This document shows positions 24,686 through 38,300 of a stretch of DNA of 64,000 nucleotides, in pieces (position 1 is the first letter of the stretch; each line of letters begins with the position of its first letter). The stretch comes from Myrica gale. Taxonomy: Eukaryota; Streptophyta; Magnoliopsida; Fagales; Myricaceae. The stretch lies in assembly GCA_963930655.1 (NCBI GenBank), contig OZ005606.1, positions 17,028,001 to 17,092,000 on the forward strand. The letters run 5' to 3'. The notes under the pieces are model-generated. The model did not search any database, had not been told where the DNA came from, and saw nothing but the letters and a program-made list of their open reading frames with translations. The translations under genes and the position numbers were made by a program.

Positions 24686-26749
24686 GCAAGTGTGAGACCC
24701 CGACTTAGACTAGTAGCATCGAACAATTCTTAATGGTATTCTTATCACAATTCTTAATGGTATTCTTATCACAAATGAGACCTCGATATTTTAAAGAGTT
24801 GCTTGGCTCTGTGTGCAATCGGCAATTAGGACATGTGAAGGATGATGTAAACATAACACTGCATGGTACATGTTTTAGGTCCTTAAGAGGTATGAGAAGC
24901 ATATAGGATGATTTGTGAAATGATTATGATATTTTGAACTATAAGTTTTCCTTAAGTATTTTCGTTATGTTGTGAAATCATGTTAGTATAATTTGTTATG
25001 GCCGAATCTCTCTAAGGTAGATTTTCTTTATGAATTAATTTTCATTGGCCTATTATTATACTACCATGATTTACTAAATTAAATGCCAAGAATAATTATA
25101 GAGTATTTTATTTTTATAGATGCTGAGATTCCTTAAGTAAAATTCATTACATATTAATCTATGGTTGTGAAAGCCTATGTTAGTGCATGTAGATTACCCT
25201 ATGACTTTATTATGTAACCTTAATCTCCATTAGGTAATCTTAAACTTCATTAGGAGAACTAAGTGATAAGTTAGTGTGCTTACAAGGAAATGATAAGTTA
25301 GTGTCCTTATAAAGTAGTCCATGTGAAAAGAGAGAAGCAAAATGAAATAAGAGACAAATGAAAGTCAAGTCAAGAGAGAAGATTTACGTGAAAGGCAAGA
25401 GAGGGCTGAATTGGCTTTTGGGTGAATCACGTGAAGGGATTAAGAAGGAGACAAAGAAATAAATACAAGCAAAGGAGAAAAGACAAGAGCATGTCAAACC
25501 GGTCATTCCAACCAATAGGCTAGGGTGATACAATCAATGCTATATTTTCCCTTTTCTCATATTTTAGTCTAGATTCAAGTTGCCTTGCATTTCATTTTCC
25601 TTCACCTCACCTTTTGCTTTTCGTACCACCTCACTTCACTCTTTATCGTGCACTATTTAGCTCACCATTTGGTTCCTCACTTCACCTTGCTCAGCTCATT
25701 TCTCTCCTTGGTCGAAACCTCATTCACTTCTCTAAAGCATTTCTTTCTCTTCTTCACGCCATTTCCAGCAGCTGCCCTCACCTCACCTTAAGCCTCATCA
25801 CAGCACCTTCTTGCTCCCATCTCAGCCCTTTGTAGCCACACTAGAGAGAAGCCAAGAGATAGAGAGAAAGGAAGCCTTGGTGTTGGCTCAGTAAGATAGA
25901 AGGAGGAAGAGGTAATAGGATCTGGTTTCCTTGCATGTTTATCCCCTTGTTCCTTTCTTTCCTAGATCTAACTTTGGGTATTCTTATGCTAGGTGTTTCC
26001 CTAATCAGCTTGCGTCCAACTTTAGAAAGGTAAGTTAGGGTTTGATTTTCTCCAAGGTTTAAGCTTGCTGTTTTGGCCGAGCATGCTTGTGTTCTTGTGC
26101 TCATTTTCCTTTGAAAGTATGTTGAATGTTGGATCTGATTAGGTTGTGATTGTTGGAGTTATGATTGTGATGTTGTTGATTGATGGAGGAAGGGTTTTAA
26201 GCCACGGATTGGGCTAGGAAGTGATGATTTAGTTTTAATGTTGAATAGAGTAGCATGCATGTAAGATATGTTGATGTTGGCCAAATGATTTTGTTGAATC
26301 TTGCATGATATAAATCTGTTGGCTATTAGGTGGTGATGGCTGAGAAGATTTGTTGGTGATGGCTGAGGAGATTTGTTGGTGATGAATATGTGTGATGGCC
26401 ACGGTTTGTCCATAGGAGAGAATAGAAGCATGTTCTTGTAATGATTTTAGCATGCATGTATATTGTTTGCTTGTTGGCCGAATTTAGTAACCTTATTAGC
26501 TGAATAGATGTTGCTGATTTGAGGTGGATCATTGAGATTTAATGTAATGGTTAGTTAAAATCATGGGTAGATAAGGTTGCATAGGATTGGTGACATCGAT
26601 GTGGCCGAATGGACAATGTTGCTTGAAGATTGTTTAGGCATGAAATAAATTGTGTGGATTTGTTATTGGTCAAAAGAATCAAGTTAAAAATCATGTTTAA
26701 GTTGTTGGAATAAGGAGTTTTTAGTGCCACGTTTTTAGTCATCATCACG

Positions 26750-26960
26750 CTCGATCAGTGTGCGTCAGGCGCTCGAGCGGCCTTAAGAAAATTTGTAAGA
26801 CAGAGTCGTGCCGCTTGACCAGCGCTCGACAGGTGCTCGAGCGGCCTTGGAAGTTTTCATACGGAGACCTGGCGCTCAACCGACGCTCGAGCGAGGATAG
26901 ACGAAAATTGGACAAAGACTTGGCGCTCGACCGGCGCTCGATTGGCGCTCGACCGGTGCC
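26750..26960 (+). repeat. GC-rich minisatellite GCGCTCGAC/GCTCGAGCG
   Basis: Three to four units of about 65 bp, each with clusters of GCGCTCGACCGG or GCTCGAGCGG followed by an AT-rich spacer. The same type of block occurs inverted at 57655-57880. Confidence 0.8.
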
Positions 26961-28359
26961 TATGGAATTTCAGATAAATGATGAATTTTTGAGTTTCCTA
27001 TTAAAGACTTTTGAAACCCTATCATTGAGGCTAGTGGATCAAACCAAGTAAGAAGTTTATTGAGGTTAGGATGGTGGGAATTTGATAGACATTAGTCCAT
27101 GCATGGTATGATAAAATGTATTGAATAAGGAATATTAAGTTAGAAGTATCATAGGTTGTTGTTTTGGCTTGAGATACTTAGTATGAGATGTTGTTGCTGA
27201 ATTTCATGAATAGCCTTGCTGAATTTCATGAATAGGCTTTGAAATTGTTTTTTAGTGTACTTATTTGATATTAAGTGGATTACATAGTGGTCCCATTAGC
27301 AACCATGTTGGAGTTGTTTGATGCACATGTCTGATTGCTTTTCTTCAATTATATTGATTCCTTCATAGTGGTGAAGGTATGTGATGACATTGAATTAAAC
27401 AGTAAGCCTAAGAGTGAAAATGAGGCCAAGATGGTCACTGGTTGATCACTTAAATAAGGATTAAAGTCTATCGGTTATATTTGGAAGGATTGTGGGCATT
27501 GGTGTTCATGTGAACATGAAAACTTGGAGATAAGACCAATGTAACTTAGGTTAAATCTTATAGGTCTCAGCAGCAACTATATATCATATTCTTTGAGGGT
27601 TAAATGATGGAATTGATGGTCATTAGTCCATGCAAAGTAAGATTTAAAAGTGAAACAAGGAGAATAGAATTCGACATGATATAGGTTGCTTATTTGGTAT
27701 GGAATTATTGATAAGGTTGAATCATTACGGATCCGATCTTGGATATTGAGGTTATGAAAGACGATGTTGTGAGATCAAGTTGAAATACCCTAGGAGATCA
27801 CTTAATTTGGAGTTGTTTGATGTGTATGATTGATATTTTCAAATGTACTTTTATGAAAGCTAAAAATGTTTAAAAGAAATTTCAAAGTACGATTTTATGT
27901 ATGATTTCACGTAAAAGAAATCCCATGTTTAAAGATATGGATTTTGAAACCGAGTACGTATATGAATACTTTTCTTTGAATGATTATTCTTAAGCGTTAA
28001 GTAACGAAAGTAACTCGCTTGTAGGGGAGACCTATTCTAAATTAGAGAGGATCGAGGTAAGTGAAAACTTACTTTTTATGAAAACTGGAATGATACACAG
28101 CATGTTTTTATGATCAAGCATAACATGTTGTTTATAACCAAGCATGACAAGATATTTCCCATCAAACATGGCATAACATATGCATTTGCATGAAAGAAGT
28201 TTTTGTGCAAATGAAAGCATGAAGGTTTTATGAGATATTTGTTATCAAGCATGACACGTCATAAGCATTTGCATGATTTTCTTATAAAAAAGGAAGATTT
28301 ATGCAAATGAAAGCAAGAAAGTTTTATGACAAGTTAAGTTAAGGGGCTATGGTCGGTGT

Positions 28360-28600
28360 CGTACCATCAAGAAGGACACCCATACCGAAGGACGAATGCG
28401 AGAAAGATGAGTTATCCTAGATGTAAGTGCAACCACACAGAAGGACAATTGCGAGAAGGTGTGGACCTCCAAGGGTCGTGTCTAGCCGCTGAAGGACAAA
28501 TACAAGAAGGTGGACTAGCTTGACCAGATGTGATGTCCTCAAGGGAAATAGGGGACGGTTTCGATGGGAATGCACAACCCTGACTTCAGGGGTTAAATGG
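28360..28600 (+). repeat. GAAGGACNAATGCGAGAAGG repeats
   Basis: GAAGGAC with following A/T and GAGAAGG recurs about every 50-60 bp. An inverted counterpart lies at about 56830-57010 in the sister LTR, so it is an old part of the element. Confidence 0.65.
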
Positions 28601-29481
28601 AGTACAAGTAGCCCACAAGATAAGAATTGGATGTTTTCCAAGATCAAGATCTTTACAAGTGCAAGTACACGTTTTCAAGAGCAAGTGTATGTGCATATGC
28701 ACACATGAAGCATACATGCACATCAAGAAGTCATGATCATGCATGAAGCACAATATGTTTACAAGTGCATGATTTCAAGTTATGCTCCTAATGTATGATC
28801 TTAAGTTCATGATTTCAAGTTATGATTTTAAGTTATGTTACTAGCTCATGATTACAAGATTATGAATTCAAGTTCATGTTTACAAGTTCAAGCTCATGTT
28901 TACAAGTTTCAAGTTTACATGCTCATATTTACAAGTTCTTTTCCTTACTGAGTCGTTTGACTCACAGTTTTCAAAATGTATCATTCCAGGTTTGCCAGGT
29001 GACAGGAGTCCTGAGGATTTCCTGACTTAGTAAGTAGAAGATTGTAATGTTGTTGGTCATAGACCATTGGGAATGTACTACGGGTCAAGAGTTGGAGAAT
29101 GCACATGAAGCCCTAAGAGTGCTTGATATCATACTGAGGCAGCAGGATGCTAAACAATATTGTAAGGTATATAAGGATTCAAGATGAAAATGTTATGAGT
29201 AAGTCAATATGAAGAGGTTTTGATGGAGTCCCTTAGATCTTGTACCTCAACCATGCAGTCATGCAATGTAATTAAGATGCTTACACTAATACCGATGAAG
29301 TTATGGTGTAAGTTGAAGTTTATGTAAATCTCCTTGGCCCGTCTCTCTCAGTTGTATGTATAATAAAATTATAAAAAAAATCCGCTGCAAGATTAAGAGA
29401 AAACGTTGGAACATTCATTGAGTGGATGTTCGCGGCTGTCATTAACCCCCTTCGGGCTAGCGTTCGGGGTGTGACAACAAG

Positions 29482-30972
29482 TGACTACAATAGTTGTTTC
29501 TCCTTGATTTTAGTTGCACAAATTATCATAATCACTCTCTTGCTTCAAGAAAAGGTAAGTAATTCGTATTTTATCACTTCTCTTTGGCTTTTTCTTGTAG
29601 TTAGGTGGGCTTGTGGTCCCCCGACAATGGACTCGTGAGTGGCTTTTGATTGGATTTTGTGATGTTGTCGTTTTTAGTTCTAATTTTCTATGGGTTTTCA
29701 TACTCACTTACCATTTTTATATTATACATCATTAAAGTTCAGATTTAAACAACTATTATTAAAGATCTATGCATTTTTTTTGTTCAAAACCTAGGGTTTG
29801 TAAAACTTTACCCCTTTTGGGTTTGTCTAAATTTTGTATATTGACTCTATTGCGTAAATGTCATGTGAATTACATTTATTGACTTCAATATGGCCGAATG
29901 TCACTACTGTGTCTTTGTTGTGTTTATTTATCATAACACGTACTTGGGTTTTTTTAATTGATATTTGAATCTATTTTATGTGAAGTTGCTTGGCTTTCAT
30001 TTTTTATTTTTCCATTTTATTATGTTAGTAGAATGACATGTGAATAGCACTTACGCTTCTAATATGTCCGAATTTTTTTATAATGTCCTTGTTGAATTTT
30101 TCTGTTTTAACACGTGCTTGGATTATATGTGTAATGGATATTTGTTTGAAACCCTTTCGAAATTGTTATTTTTATCCATGATATATGCCAATTGGATGAC
30201 AGCCACGTGTGCCATTATGTTCCAATACTTTATTGAAGAGTCAGTGATAATATTTTGTCTAGTTTTGTAAATGGCCCTTTTGTTTTAATCACGTGATAAT
30301 TCTTTAATGGCAGATATGTAATTTTGAATTAAGTTTTGTTTTTAATTGAATATATTGTCCTGAGGATATATTTTGGATAAACTGATTTGTGTAGTTGAGA
30401 TTAACCATATTACTGAGTTTTCAGTTTGACATCCTCCTTGATAAAAAGGGGGAGAATGTGAATGAGAAGGAGAATGAGAGCGAGAAGTTTATGGATGCCT
30501 GTATGCATATATGAAGTTTTTGTGGGCTGAAATGCTAGTTGCTTGCTTTACATACTGTTGAAACTTGTTAAGTGTTGTTGGTTTTTGTTTTGATTATTCA
30601 TCACTTAGTCTATGCTTTAATTTCTTTGAAATTGTCTAATGTAATGATGGTTGAGATTTTGAATAATAAGAGTTGTTTAATAGGTGGAGTTGCCCACTAT
30701 TATGTTGAAAGCTATTGCTAGTCTCAGGGGGAGAGATGTCTTAACCAAGATGAGTTTATACCTGTTGTTTTTAATAATGTCTTATTTTGAACTAACACTT
30801 TTTCTAATAGGTTGTTTAGATGCATGTTTATGATGAGATTGATACAGGTAATTAAATCTCAGGTATTAGTATATTAGCCTTAGATTAGTTTTTACTGAGG
30901 ATTTAGTCTCCATGTAAAATGTTTCATGTGGTGGTGATCAACATGACTCATTATTTTTTGTTTATAGGCTAG
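29482..30972. other. Retroelement-derived intergenic sequence
   Basis: Two purine tracts resembling LTR-element polypurine tracts (AAAAAGGGGGAGAATG at about 30443-30457, GGGGGAGAGATG near 30727). No coding segment was recognised. Confidence 0.35.
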
Positions 30973-31603
30973 TGTTGGTTTTGTCACGAAGGATGCCAAA
31001 TGGGAGATTATAAAAGTTTAATTGGCATTAATGTGAAAAACATATAGGGGTATTCTAATCTTCTTTGGTGTTTCTAGAAGAAGTTGGTTCAAAGTTGGAA
31101 ATTGTGAAGTCTACGTCGTTTCTTTGTGGGCAGGTCATAACAGAAGGCATTTTCATAACTTTGCACTTACCCATTCCTTGACCATTTTACCCCTACTCGT
31201 ATAAATGATCCCTATAACAAAATATGTTTATACATTCATTGAAAACTGATTTTTGAGAGAAAGAACGTAGAGTGACCAGCTTATGAGTTTCAAGAATCCC
31301 TTGGAGAAGCTGTCGTATTTTATTTGAGAGATCTTGATGTATTGTGCATAAAAGATTACATACGATCAGAAAATTCGTGTGTTGAGATCACCACCAAAAT
31401 CCTTTGTCAAAGGAAGACTTCCAGAGGTTGCTAGAAACTTCAACAGCAGCTGGAGTTCCAGCTCTTGAAGTTGTTGGTTGCGTGAGTTCATGCGTGAAGA
31501 TCAGCAAGGCTGCTGTTTGGTGATTGAGTCATCTTTCAAATTTGCTCAGAGGTTCTAAGATTGTTGCAAGTTGCAGATCTAAGCAGTTTGCTTAGGAAGA
31601 ATT

Positions 31604-34600
31604 TGTAAGTCCTAGGATTAAGGCAACCCAAGAGGGGGGTGAATTAGTTTTCTAAACTTTTCACTTTTAACCCCCAAAATCGTGTTTCCAAGTAAATACT
31701 ACTTTAGCACAAATATGTATATGCAACAAATATAAATAAGTGCTAAATGTAAATAGAAGGGTAAGAGAAGCAAACACTTGATTTTTAGGTGGTTCGGCAA
31801 ACCCGCCTACATCCGGTGGCGGAAGGAAGGGGTAGCGACCCTGGGCGGCCGCTACCCCTCACACCACCAAAAACAAAATTTCATTACTTTTTTTTTAAAA
31901 TAAAAAATAAAAAAAATAAGTTGGCATGGGCCCGATACCCCTGAGGCTTAGGCCCAGGCCAACTATACATATGTTTTACAAATAAAACCTGGCCCCGATA
32001 CCCCTGCGGTTGCAGGTTGTTCCCGCGACCCACTTTTTTCCTTCTCTGGGTATACCCTCGCTGGGTGTCCTCTGACGTTACTAGGCCCAAGATGTCCTCT
32101 CGAGGTGTAAGAAACGGATTGGTTAGTACATCCAAAGTCAAGCAATAGACAATAATGTTGATCTCCCGAGTGTTGAACTTTACTTCTACCTTAGACAAGA
32201 CCTTTTATCTCGCGACTCTGGGCTCCTACAAGAATTTTTTCCCGGGAAAAAAACCCATTAACTTTTCCTACATGCCCTACGTGTCCAAGTGCTTACTTTG
32301 ACTAAAAAAGTAAATAGGAACCCGGGTTTGTGAAAGTCTCGATGTCTGATCATAAGGGCCAGGTGTTGTTTCCTCTATTCAGAGGTACAATATCACGTGG
32401 ACTTAGATATCCACTATGTATAGACGTTAACTTAGTCAAAGAATGAAAGAAAAAAAACAACGAAGAAAAAGTTGATTGCCAAAATTTGCAGAACAAATGC
32501 AGGGTCGCTACCCCTTCCTTCTGCAACTGACTTCTGGCTTTCTCTTTTCTGTTTCTCACACCTCTCACTCAGCCACCGCCGCACCAGCCACCACCGCAGG
32601 TCTGGACACTCAGCCATGATTTAATTTTATAAATTTAATTATTGTTGTGATTTTTTGATGAATTTTATGAATTAGAGATTTGATAAATTTTTTGAATTAG
32701 GGATATGTGAATTAGAGATTTGATGAGTTTTGTGAATTAGGGATATGTGAATTAGGGATTTTATGAATTTTGTGAATTAGAAATGTGTGAATCGTGAACA
32801 TTTATCATGGGTTTGCTTGGCGGTGATACTAATAATATCACATGACAAGTTTGATGCAATGGTAGATCCAAATGATTGGAAAATTTTAAATTTAATATCC
32901 CCTTGAAAATGAGATATAGAAAAAGAAAGGTTTAGGAATATATGCCCTGAAAATCTGTAGAGGGGAGGGGGGTTCATATTTTTTTGGCCTGAGGAAGCAT
33001 AGTTCTTGAAAAGGTTTGGAAGTTTTGACTTGGCTCTCATTGGTTAGTCAATAAGGCTGGTCATTGGGAGGGAGTGAGAAACGTAGGCCAGAAATTTGGG
33101 TAAGAACTTGGAGATGATGGGGGAAGAAAGAAGCCTAAGATTATGATTAATCATGGGGCAGATGAGTATTTTGCACTTCTAGGTAGACAAATGTGTCATT
33201 GCCTGGAGCAAAGGGAAGCACTAATTTTAGAACTTCAGCAATTGCTTGTTTCTATATTTTGACAACTGTTGTACTGATTTGCTTTTGTGGAATTGGCTGT
33301 CATCTATTTTTCATTGTTTATTTGCATCTCCACATGTGTTTATGAACAAGAGACTTCACTTTGCATCTCCACATATATTTGCATCTCTACATGGCTTTTG
33401 GTCTCTGGAATATAATATATTGATACATTCACTTTATTTTATTTTATTTTATTTAGATAATGGATAAGTTTGTCAGAAGAGAACGAAGTCGTTTTGCAAC
33501 ATTTTTAAAAGATGCAAAATCGTAGGATGCAATTGTCACCTCTCAGTCGCAGTACATAGCACGGTACATGTTTTGTAATATTTTTAATGCTTTTAGTCTT
33601 TAATTTTTGATATTGTAATTGTAAGATAATTTTTAGCATTATAAAGGAAAAAAATTCTTGTCATTTAGTTTTTAGAATTCGACCCCCTTGAATTTTGGTT
33701 CTGGTTCCGCCACTGCCTACATCCACCCCTCAAGCTCCTTCACCGAGTCTTAATATTTTCTCACTATTCATACACTCTAGCTTCTGGGTGCTAGAGAACC
33801 GTACAAGTGTTTTTCCTGGGCTCAACACTCACAATCCTTACAAGTGATTTTTAGGCTCACCACTCACAACCCCACCAAGCTTGAGATATACTCTCTTTAT
33901 GCTTCTTTTTTAGTGAACAACCTCACTAAAGGAATCACCTCTCTTGATATAAAGATTGAAGAACAAAACTCTCTCAAAGAGTAGATATGAAAGTGTGTGA
34001 ATAATATGAGAAATATGGCATATGAAGGTTTGAAATATTTCTCACGTAGTAAAATTGATATGTGGTCGTTGGGTATTCATTTCAGACGTTATGGATGTGT
34101 ATTTGTAGGTCACATATGAAAACTAGTCGTTTATAGCCATTGGGAGTATTCTGTTAAACGAGCCGGTCAACCGCTACATGAATCGATCGACTGCTTCAAG
34201 TTACCGTTACCCAACGGTCATATTGTCAGAAGCTTAACGACGATATTTTAAAATCAACCGGTCGACCGCTTCATCAGCCGGTCGACTTCTTCAACTTGAG
34301 CACATAGTCCAGTTCTTTAAAAACAATGTTTTTGACCACTTTTAAACATCCAATTTTTAAGACTTACTTCCCATAAGTATATGAAAGTTTTGGAAGTTTG
34401 ATTAGGGTGTTTTGAAACCTTTAAAAATATTTTAATCTTTCAAACAAAACTTAAAATGGTTTATACACGTTTTGAAAGATATGCAAGTGTGATTCATAAT
34501 CTTTGTCTAAAGTGAAACAAAGAGTTACAAGGATATACCTTAAGGTCTTGAATCTTCACTTTTGAGCTCCTTGCATCTTCTTGTTCTTCTTTCTCCAAGT

Positions 34601-34705
34601 CTTTGGCTCTTTGATGAAAACGTCTTTGTCTTTAAAGATGTTTGTTTTATAAACTTGATCCATTTATTAAAATCATCAAAATCTCGATTGTGCACAAAAG
34701 CCACA
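31604..34705 (-). mobile_element. Copia-type solo LTR containing a nested hAT-like element
   Basis: On the minus strand it begins TGTGGCTTTTGTGCAC and ends CCTAGGACTTACA. Flanks GAATT (31599-31603) and TAATT (34706-34710) differ by one base. After removing the nested 1902-bp insertion and its 8-bp duplication, its length is 1192 bp, matching the 1211-bp copy at 45657-46867, which it resembles end to end. CCGGTCGACCG motifs lie near 34160-34290. Confidence 0.65.
31814..33715. mobile_element. hAT-like element nested in the solo LTR, 1902 bp
   Basis: Starts CGGTGGCGGAAGGAAGG and ends GGTTCCGCCACTG, inverted termini near CAGTGGCGGAACC, flanked by exact CCTACATC (31806-31813 and 33716-33723). The uninterrupted LTR copy (about 45855) has one GCTTACATCTACCCC at this point, which confirms the insertion. 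A short frame near 33461 (MDKFVRRERSRFATFLKDAK) may be the start of a decayed hAT transposase; this is weak. Confidence 0.85.
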
Positions 34706-35430
34706 TAATTCGAAGGGGATAGGATTAGCTTAAGAGAGTCTAATCGTCAAAGATCATTTTGTAACCGGTGTTTGAAAGTAGTGAAGATTCAAGTTACCGG
34801 CCTTGGGCCTGAAGACTTATTTCTCCTTAAAGAAGTTTCTTTAAGGAGTTTTTCTCTTCGTCACCAATCTCGGTGCCAATGTGGTGAATGTCTTGTTCTT
34901 GCTTTTGATTTACAAATTTCTTATAATTACTAACCTCTATTGTGTTGTGTATTGCTAAACTAATCTTTGAAGGTTCGAAGAAAGAGAGGTAACAAGAACG
35001 TCTTCGTGAGGCAAAGCTGGTAATAGATTAGATTTATTTTATCTAATTTGTATTGTGTTGTTAAATTGATTGTTGATCAATTTCGTAATTGAATCTGTAA
35101 GTTAGGCTTTCCGTAGTTTATTCAGGCTCTATTGTATTTAGATCAGAATCATACTCTGTTCTTCATAGATTTTACAGAGCGTTTTTACAGATCGTGATTA
35201 ATTAGATTTTTTTAAAATGGACTTGACTGAGTATTGTTAGATGCATTTGGAATTGAAAGCATTTGAATAGGATTGATAATATCTAGGTCAGGTTACATTG
35301 GAGTGAATATTGTTGTTTATATCTTATTATCCTTAGAAATGGAATTGTAAATTTTTAAAGATACTTATTCACCCCCTCTAAGTATTTTGTATATTTTTTG
35401 GGTCTAAATTAGGCTGTTTACTATTTATGT

Positions 35431-38300
35431 ACAGTGACGGAGACAGGGCAGGTGGGAGCCACCACACCCCCCATTTTTTTTGAAAAAATTCCCCGTGTAA
35501 GGCCAAAAATACTATCCGGCCTTTTTTACGCCTTCGAATACCATTTATCCCCCAAAATAAATTAGATCAATTTAATGCTTTAAAAATCATACACATTAAA
35601 ATGAAAACAAACAAGAAATGAATAAAAATATATTTTAAAATAAAAATCAAATGCTAATGGAATTAAAAGTTTACCAAGAGATGCAATTTATTTTATGGCA
35701 TAAATAACTCTTTTTGTTTCTATTTTGTTAGTTATATCTCTCCATTTCACTTTTTTTAAAAAAATCTCTCGATTTCGTCCCACCTATGAAAAAGTTAACA
35801 TAATGAAATCAAGTAATCCACCAAGTTTCTTCTATCGCTTTATATATGAGAACTTTAACCCCCCCCCCTTTTTGTTGCCTCAGCACATGTAAGTTCATTC
35901 TTTATTTTTAGCTTCCAATCTATTTTGATCTCTAGTTTTTTCCCCTCCCCTCTTTTAGCTCCTAATTTCAATTTAGAGTGGATATTTATATTGTTTTCTT
36001 TATAATTGTTAGGTGATGAACATGCAGAACAATAATTAATACATAAAAAATAATTACAACCTTAAAATATTAAGGAAGTTCATTCTTTTCTCCAAATCAC
36101 ATTTTAGAAATTAAATTAGAGGAATTAGGGTTTCTACTCTAGAACATAATCTAAGGTGATTTTTGACAATAAAGAATTTTCAAAATTTGTAGAAATTTTG
36201 ATAATGGTGTGAATATGTAGGTAGATTGATGTTTTATTGAGGTTTGTAAAAAGTTGGGCAATTTTTTAAAGATATATGATTGTAGGTTGATTTTTATTAG
36301 AGTTTATAAAAAATGTAAAGAATGATGATTTGATGAAATTTTGTAATAAAAAAGTATTTAAGTTTATTGAAAGTATAAAGAAAAATGATTTGATGGAATT
36401 TTTTTTAAGAGATATTGATATTTGTGTAAAAATGTATTAGAGTTCAGAAAAAGAGCAAGCTTTCCCTTCATTTGTTTGTGCCCTTTGATTGAGTCCTTTT
36501 AAAAGACCCAAAAGATCCCCCAAGGGGCTTGTCTAACTACCTCATAGATAGCATTTGTTAATATTTTATTTTCAAAATATTTCTTAAAAAAGTGAATATT
36601 TGTTATGGTTAAACATCACCTTTATTCCTTTATATAGCTCTACTCCCAAAGACTTCATTCGCGATTATTTGAAGTTTAACATATCATTTGTGTTTTCAAA
36701 ATTTTAATAAAATTTTACTTTTATCTAAATATATTTTAAAATTTATCTCCACTTTTATCGTTATTTTTCCAACTCCAATATCACCTCGTTTCTAACGCCA
36801 ACAATAAAATTTTAATATAATTTTGAAAGCAAACCTAAGTAAATTTGTTGACCCGTGGTACAGTAGATACGTGTCCCGTGAATCAGCACAACCATTATTC
36901 TATAAAAAATGTTTCGGATGGAAAAATTATGAAAACTGGCGATTTGCCTAATACTCCTCATAAATTATAAAAAAAAAGTGGTTCCATCCAAGCAATGTGG
37001 ATTGGCTGAAATGTTTCATAAATTTTTAGAAAAAAATTATGTTTTTAAATTAGAAATATTTGTTTTTATTTATATATTATTTTGCATTTTTATGAATTTG
37101 TCAATGTTAAATTTTGATTTAATCACCCAGAAATGATTGGTTTTTTTTAAAAAAAAATTATATAAGAGAGTTGTAAAAAAAAAGAAAATATTTTGTTTGA
37201 GTTAGTGAAAAAATGAAAAAAGAGAAAATTTGAATGAATATTATAATAAACAAATAATTTGATGGAGAGATTATTTTATAACTTTTTTAATGATGCCTAA
37301 AAATTTTTAGTGGCACTCAAACACTATGGCATGTTCATTAATTTTGTGTAATGATCGAACAAATTTTGAGATATACTTTTTAGGTGTTTGTGAATGGTTG
37401 GGTCCACATAAATGATGTTTGGAAAGAGAATGTTTGGATGAAGATTTTTGTAAGAGAAGATTTTTATATATATTTGTAAAAGTTTTTTTTTAGTTGTGTA
37501 TTATTTTTCAAATGAATTGGGGCCAATGGTTAGATAGAAATTTTATTGAAGATTGAAATGTTTTTTGTGTTAAAAAATCATGTTTGAATTAAAAAATATT
37601 TTTGTTAAAATAAAATGTCTTAATTTATAATCGTTGAAATTTTTAAAATTTAAAGTCTTTTGAGATTTTTTAAGTGGTGTTAAACTTTCTTAATATGCGT
37701 GCAAAAATTATTTTTAAAAGGCGTTAAAAGACGTGTTCGAATTCTAGAATTCACAGCAAACCAAATGTCCCGCTGGTTAGAAGTTAGTGTAATTTTAAGG
37801 TAAAGTAATACTCTGTTTTTACCTACAAAATAAAAATACATGCATAGAAAATGACGGCCCCTGGTTACCCCGCTGAAAATTGAGGCTCTTCCCTCCCCTC
37901 CCCTCCCCTCCCCTCTTGCTCTATCCAAAACCAACGGCCCCTGCCTCTCGTTTCGCTCTGGCTTACGACCAGGTCCTCTCTCTGTTCTCTTTGGTGTCAT
38001 TTAATGTGGCTTGTTTCAGATTTTTTTTGAGCTAGTTCTGTTCTTTACATGGACATGCACTTTGCTTTGGACTATTGAACCCCACCTGACTTCTGCTTCC
38101 TGTTTCGAGTTGATTATTAAGTATATATCACTATAGCTTATTTCAGCTCTTTGTAAGTGTGTGTGTTTGATCAATTATCTTTGTCGTCTTTCTTTCCATT
38201 CTCATTTAACCATGCACATTCTATTTTTACCCAGTAAAATGTCCTTAATATACACTAACAGGAACTGAAGTTGGTGGTAATCAACAGTTCAATACCATAA
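35431..38300. other. AT-rich intergenic with transposon traces
   Basis: CAGTGACGGAGACAGGGC at 35432 looks like a hAT left terminus, but no right end was found. About 37170-37330 is an inverted copy of the dispersed repeat seen near 16100 and 58955. 37889-37916 is a CCCCT simple repeat. No genes were recognised. Confidence 0.4.

Larger units (their letters stand above)
24691..29476 (+). mobile_element. Solo-LTR-like element, 4.8 kb
   Basis: Begins TGTGAGACCCCGA and ends TTCGGGGTGTGACA, the TG...CA form of LTRs. Flanks are GCAAG (24686-24690) and ACAAG (29477-29481), a duplication with one change. It shares ends, the CTCGAGCG repeat block and the GAAGGAC repeat block with the inverted copy at 55989-58873, but is 1.9 kb longer. 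Part of the extra length is an internal duplication (27060-27310 resembles 27600-27840). No gag-pol is seen inside. Confidence 0.65.
30973..35390 (+). mobile_element. Possible Copia-type LTR remnant, split by a later solo LTR
   Basis: Starts TGTTGGTTTTGTCACGAAGG and ends near TTCACCCCCTCTAAG (about 35360-35378), both typical of Copia LTR ends. It is interrupted by 31604-34705. A target-site duplication was not found, so the ends are uncertain. Confidence 0.35.

Noticed and set aside
24705-24780. Possible tRNA or small RNA from the direct repeat TCTTAATGGTATTCTTATCA
   Set aside because: Simple 24-bp tandem duplication, no cloverleaf.
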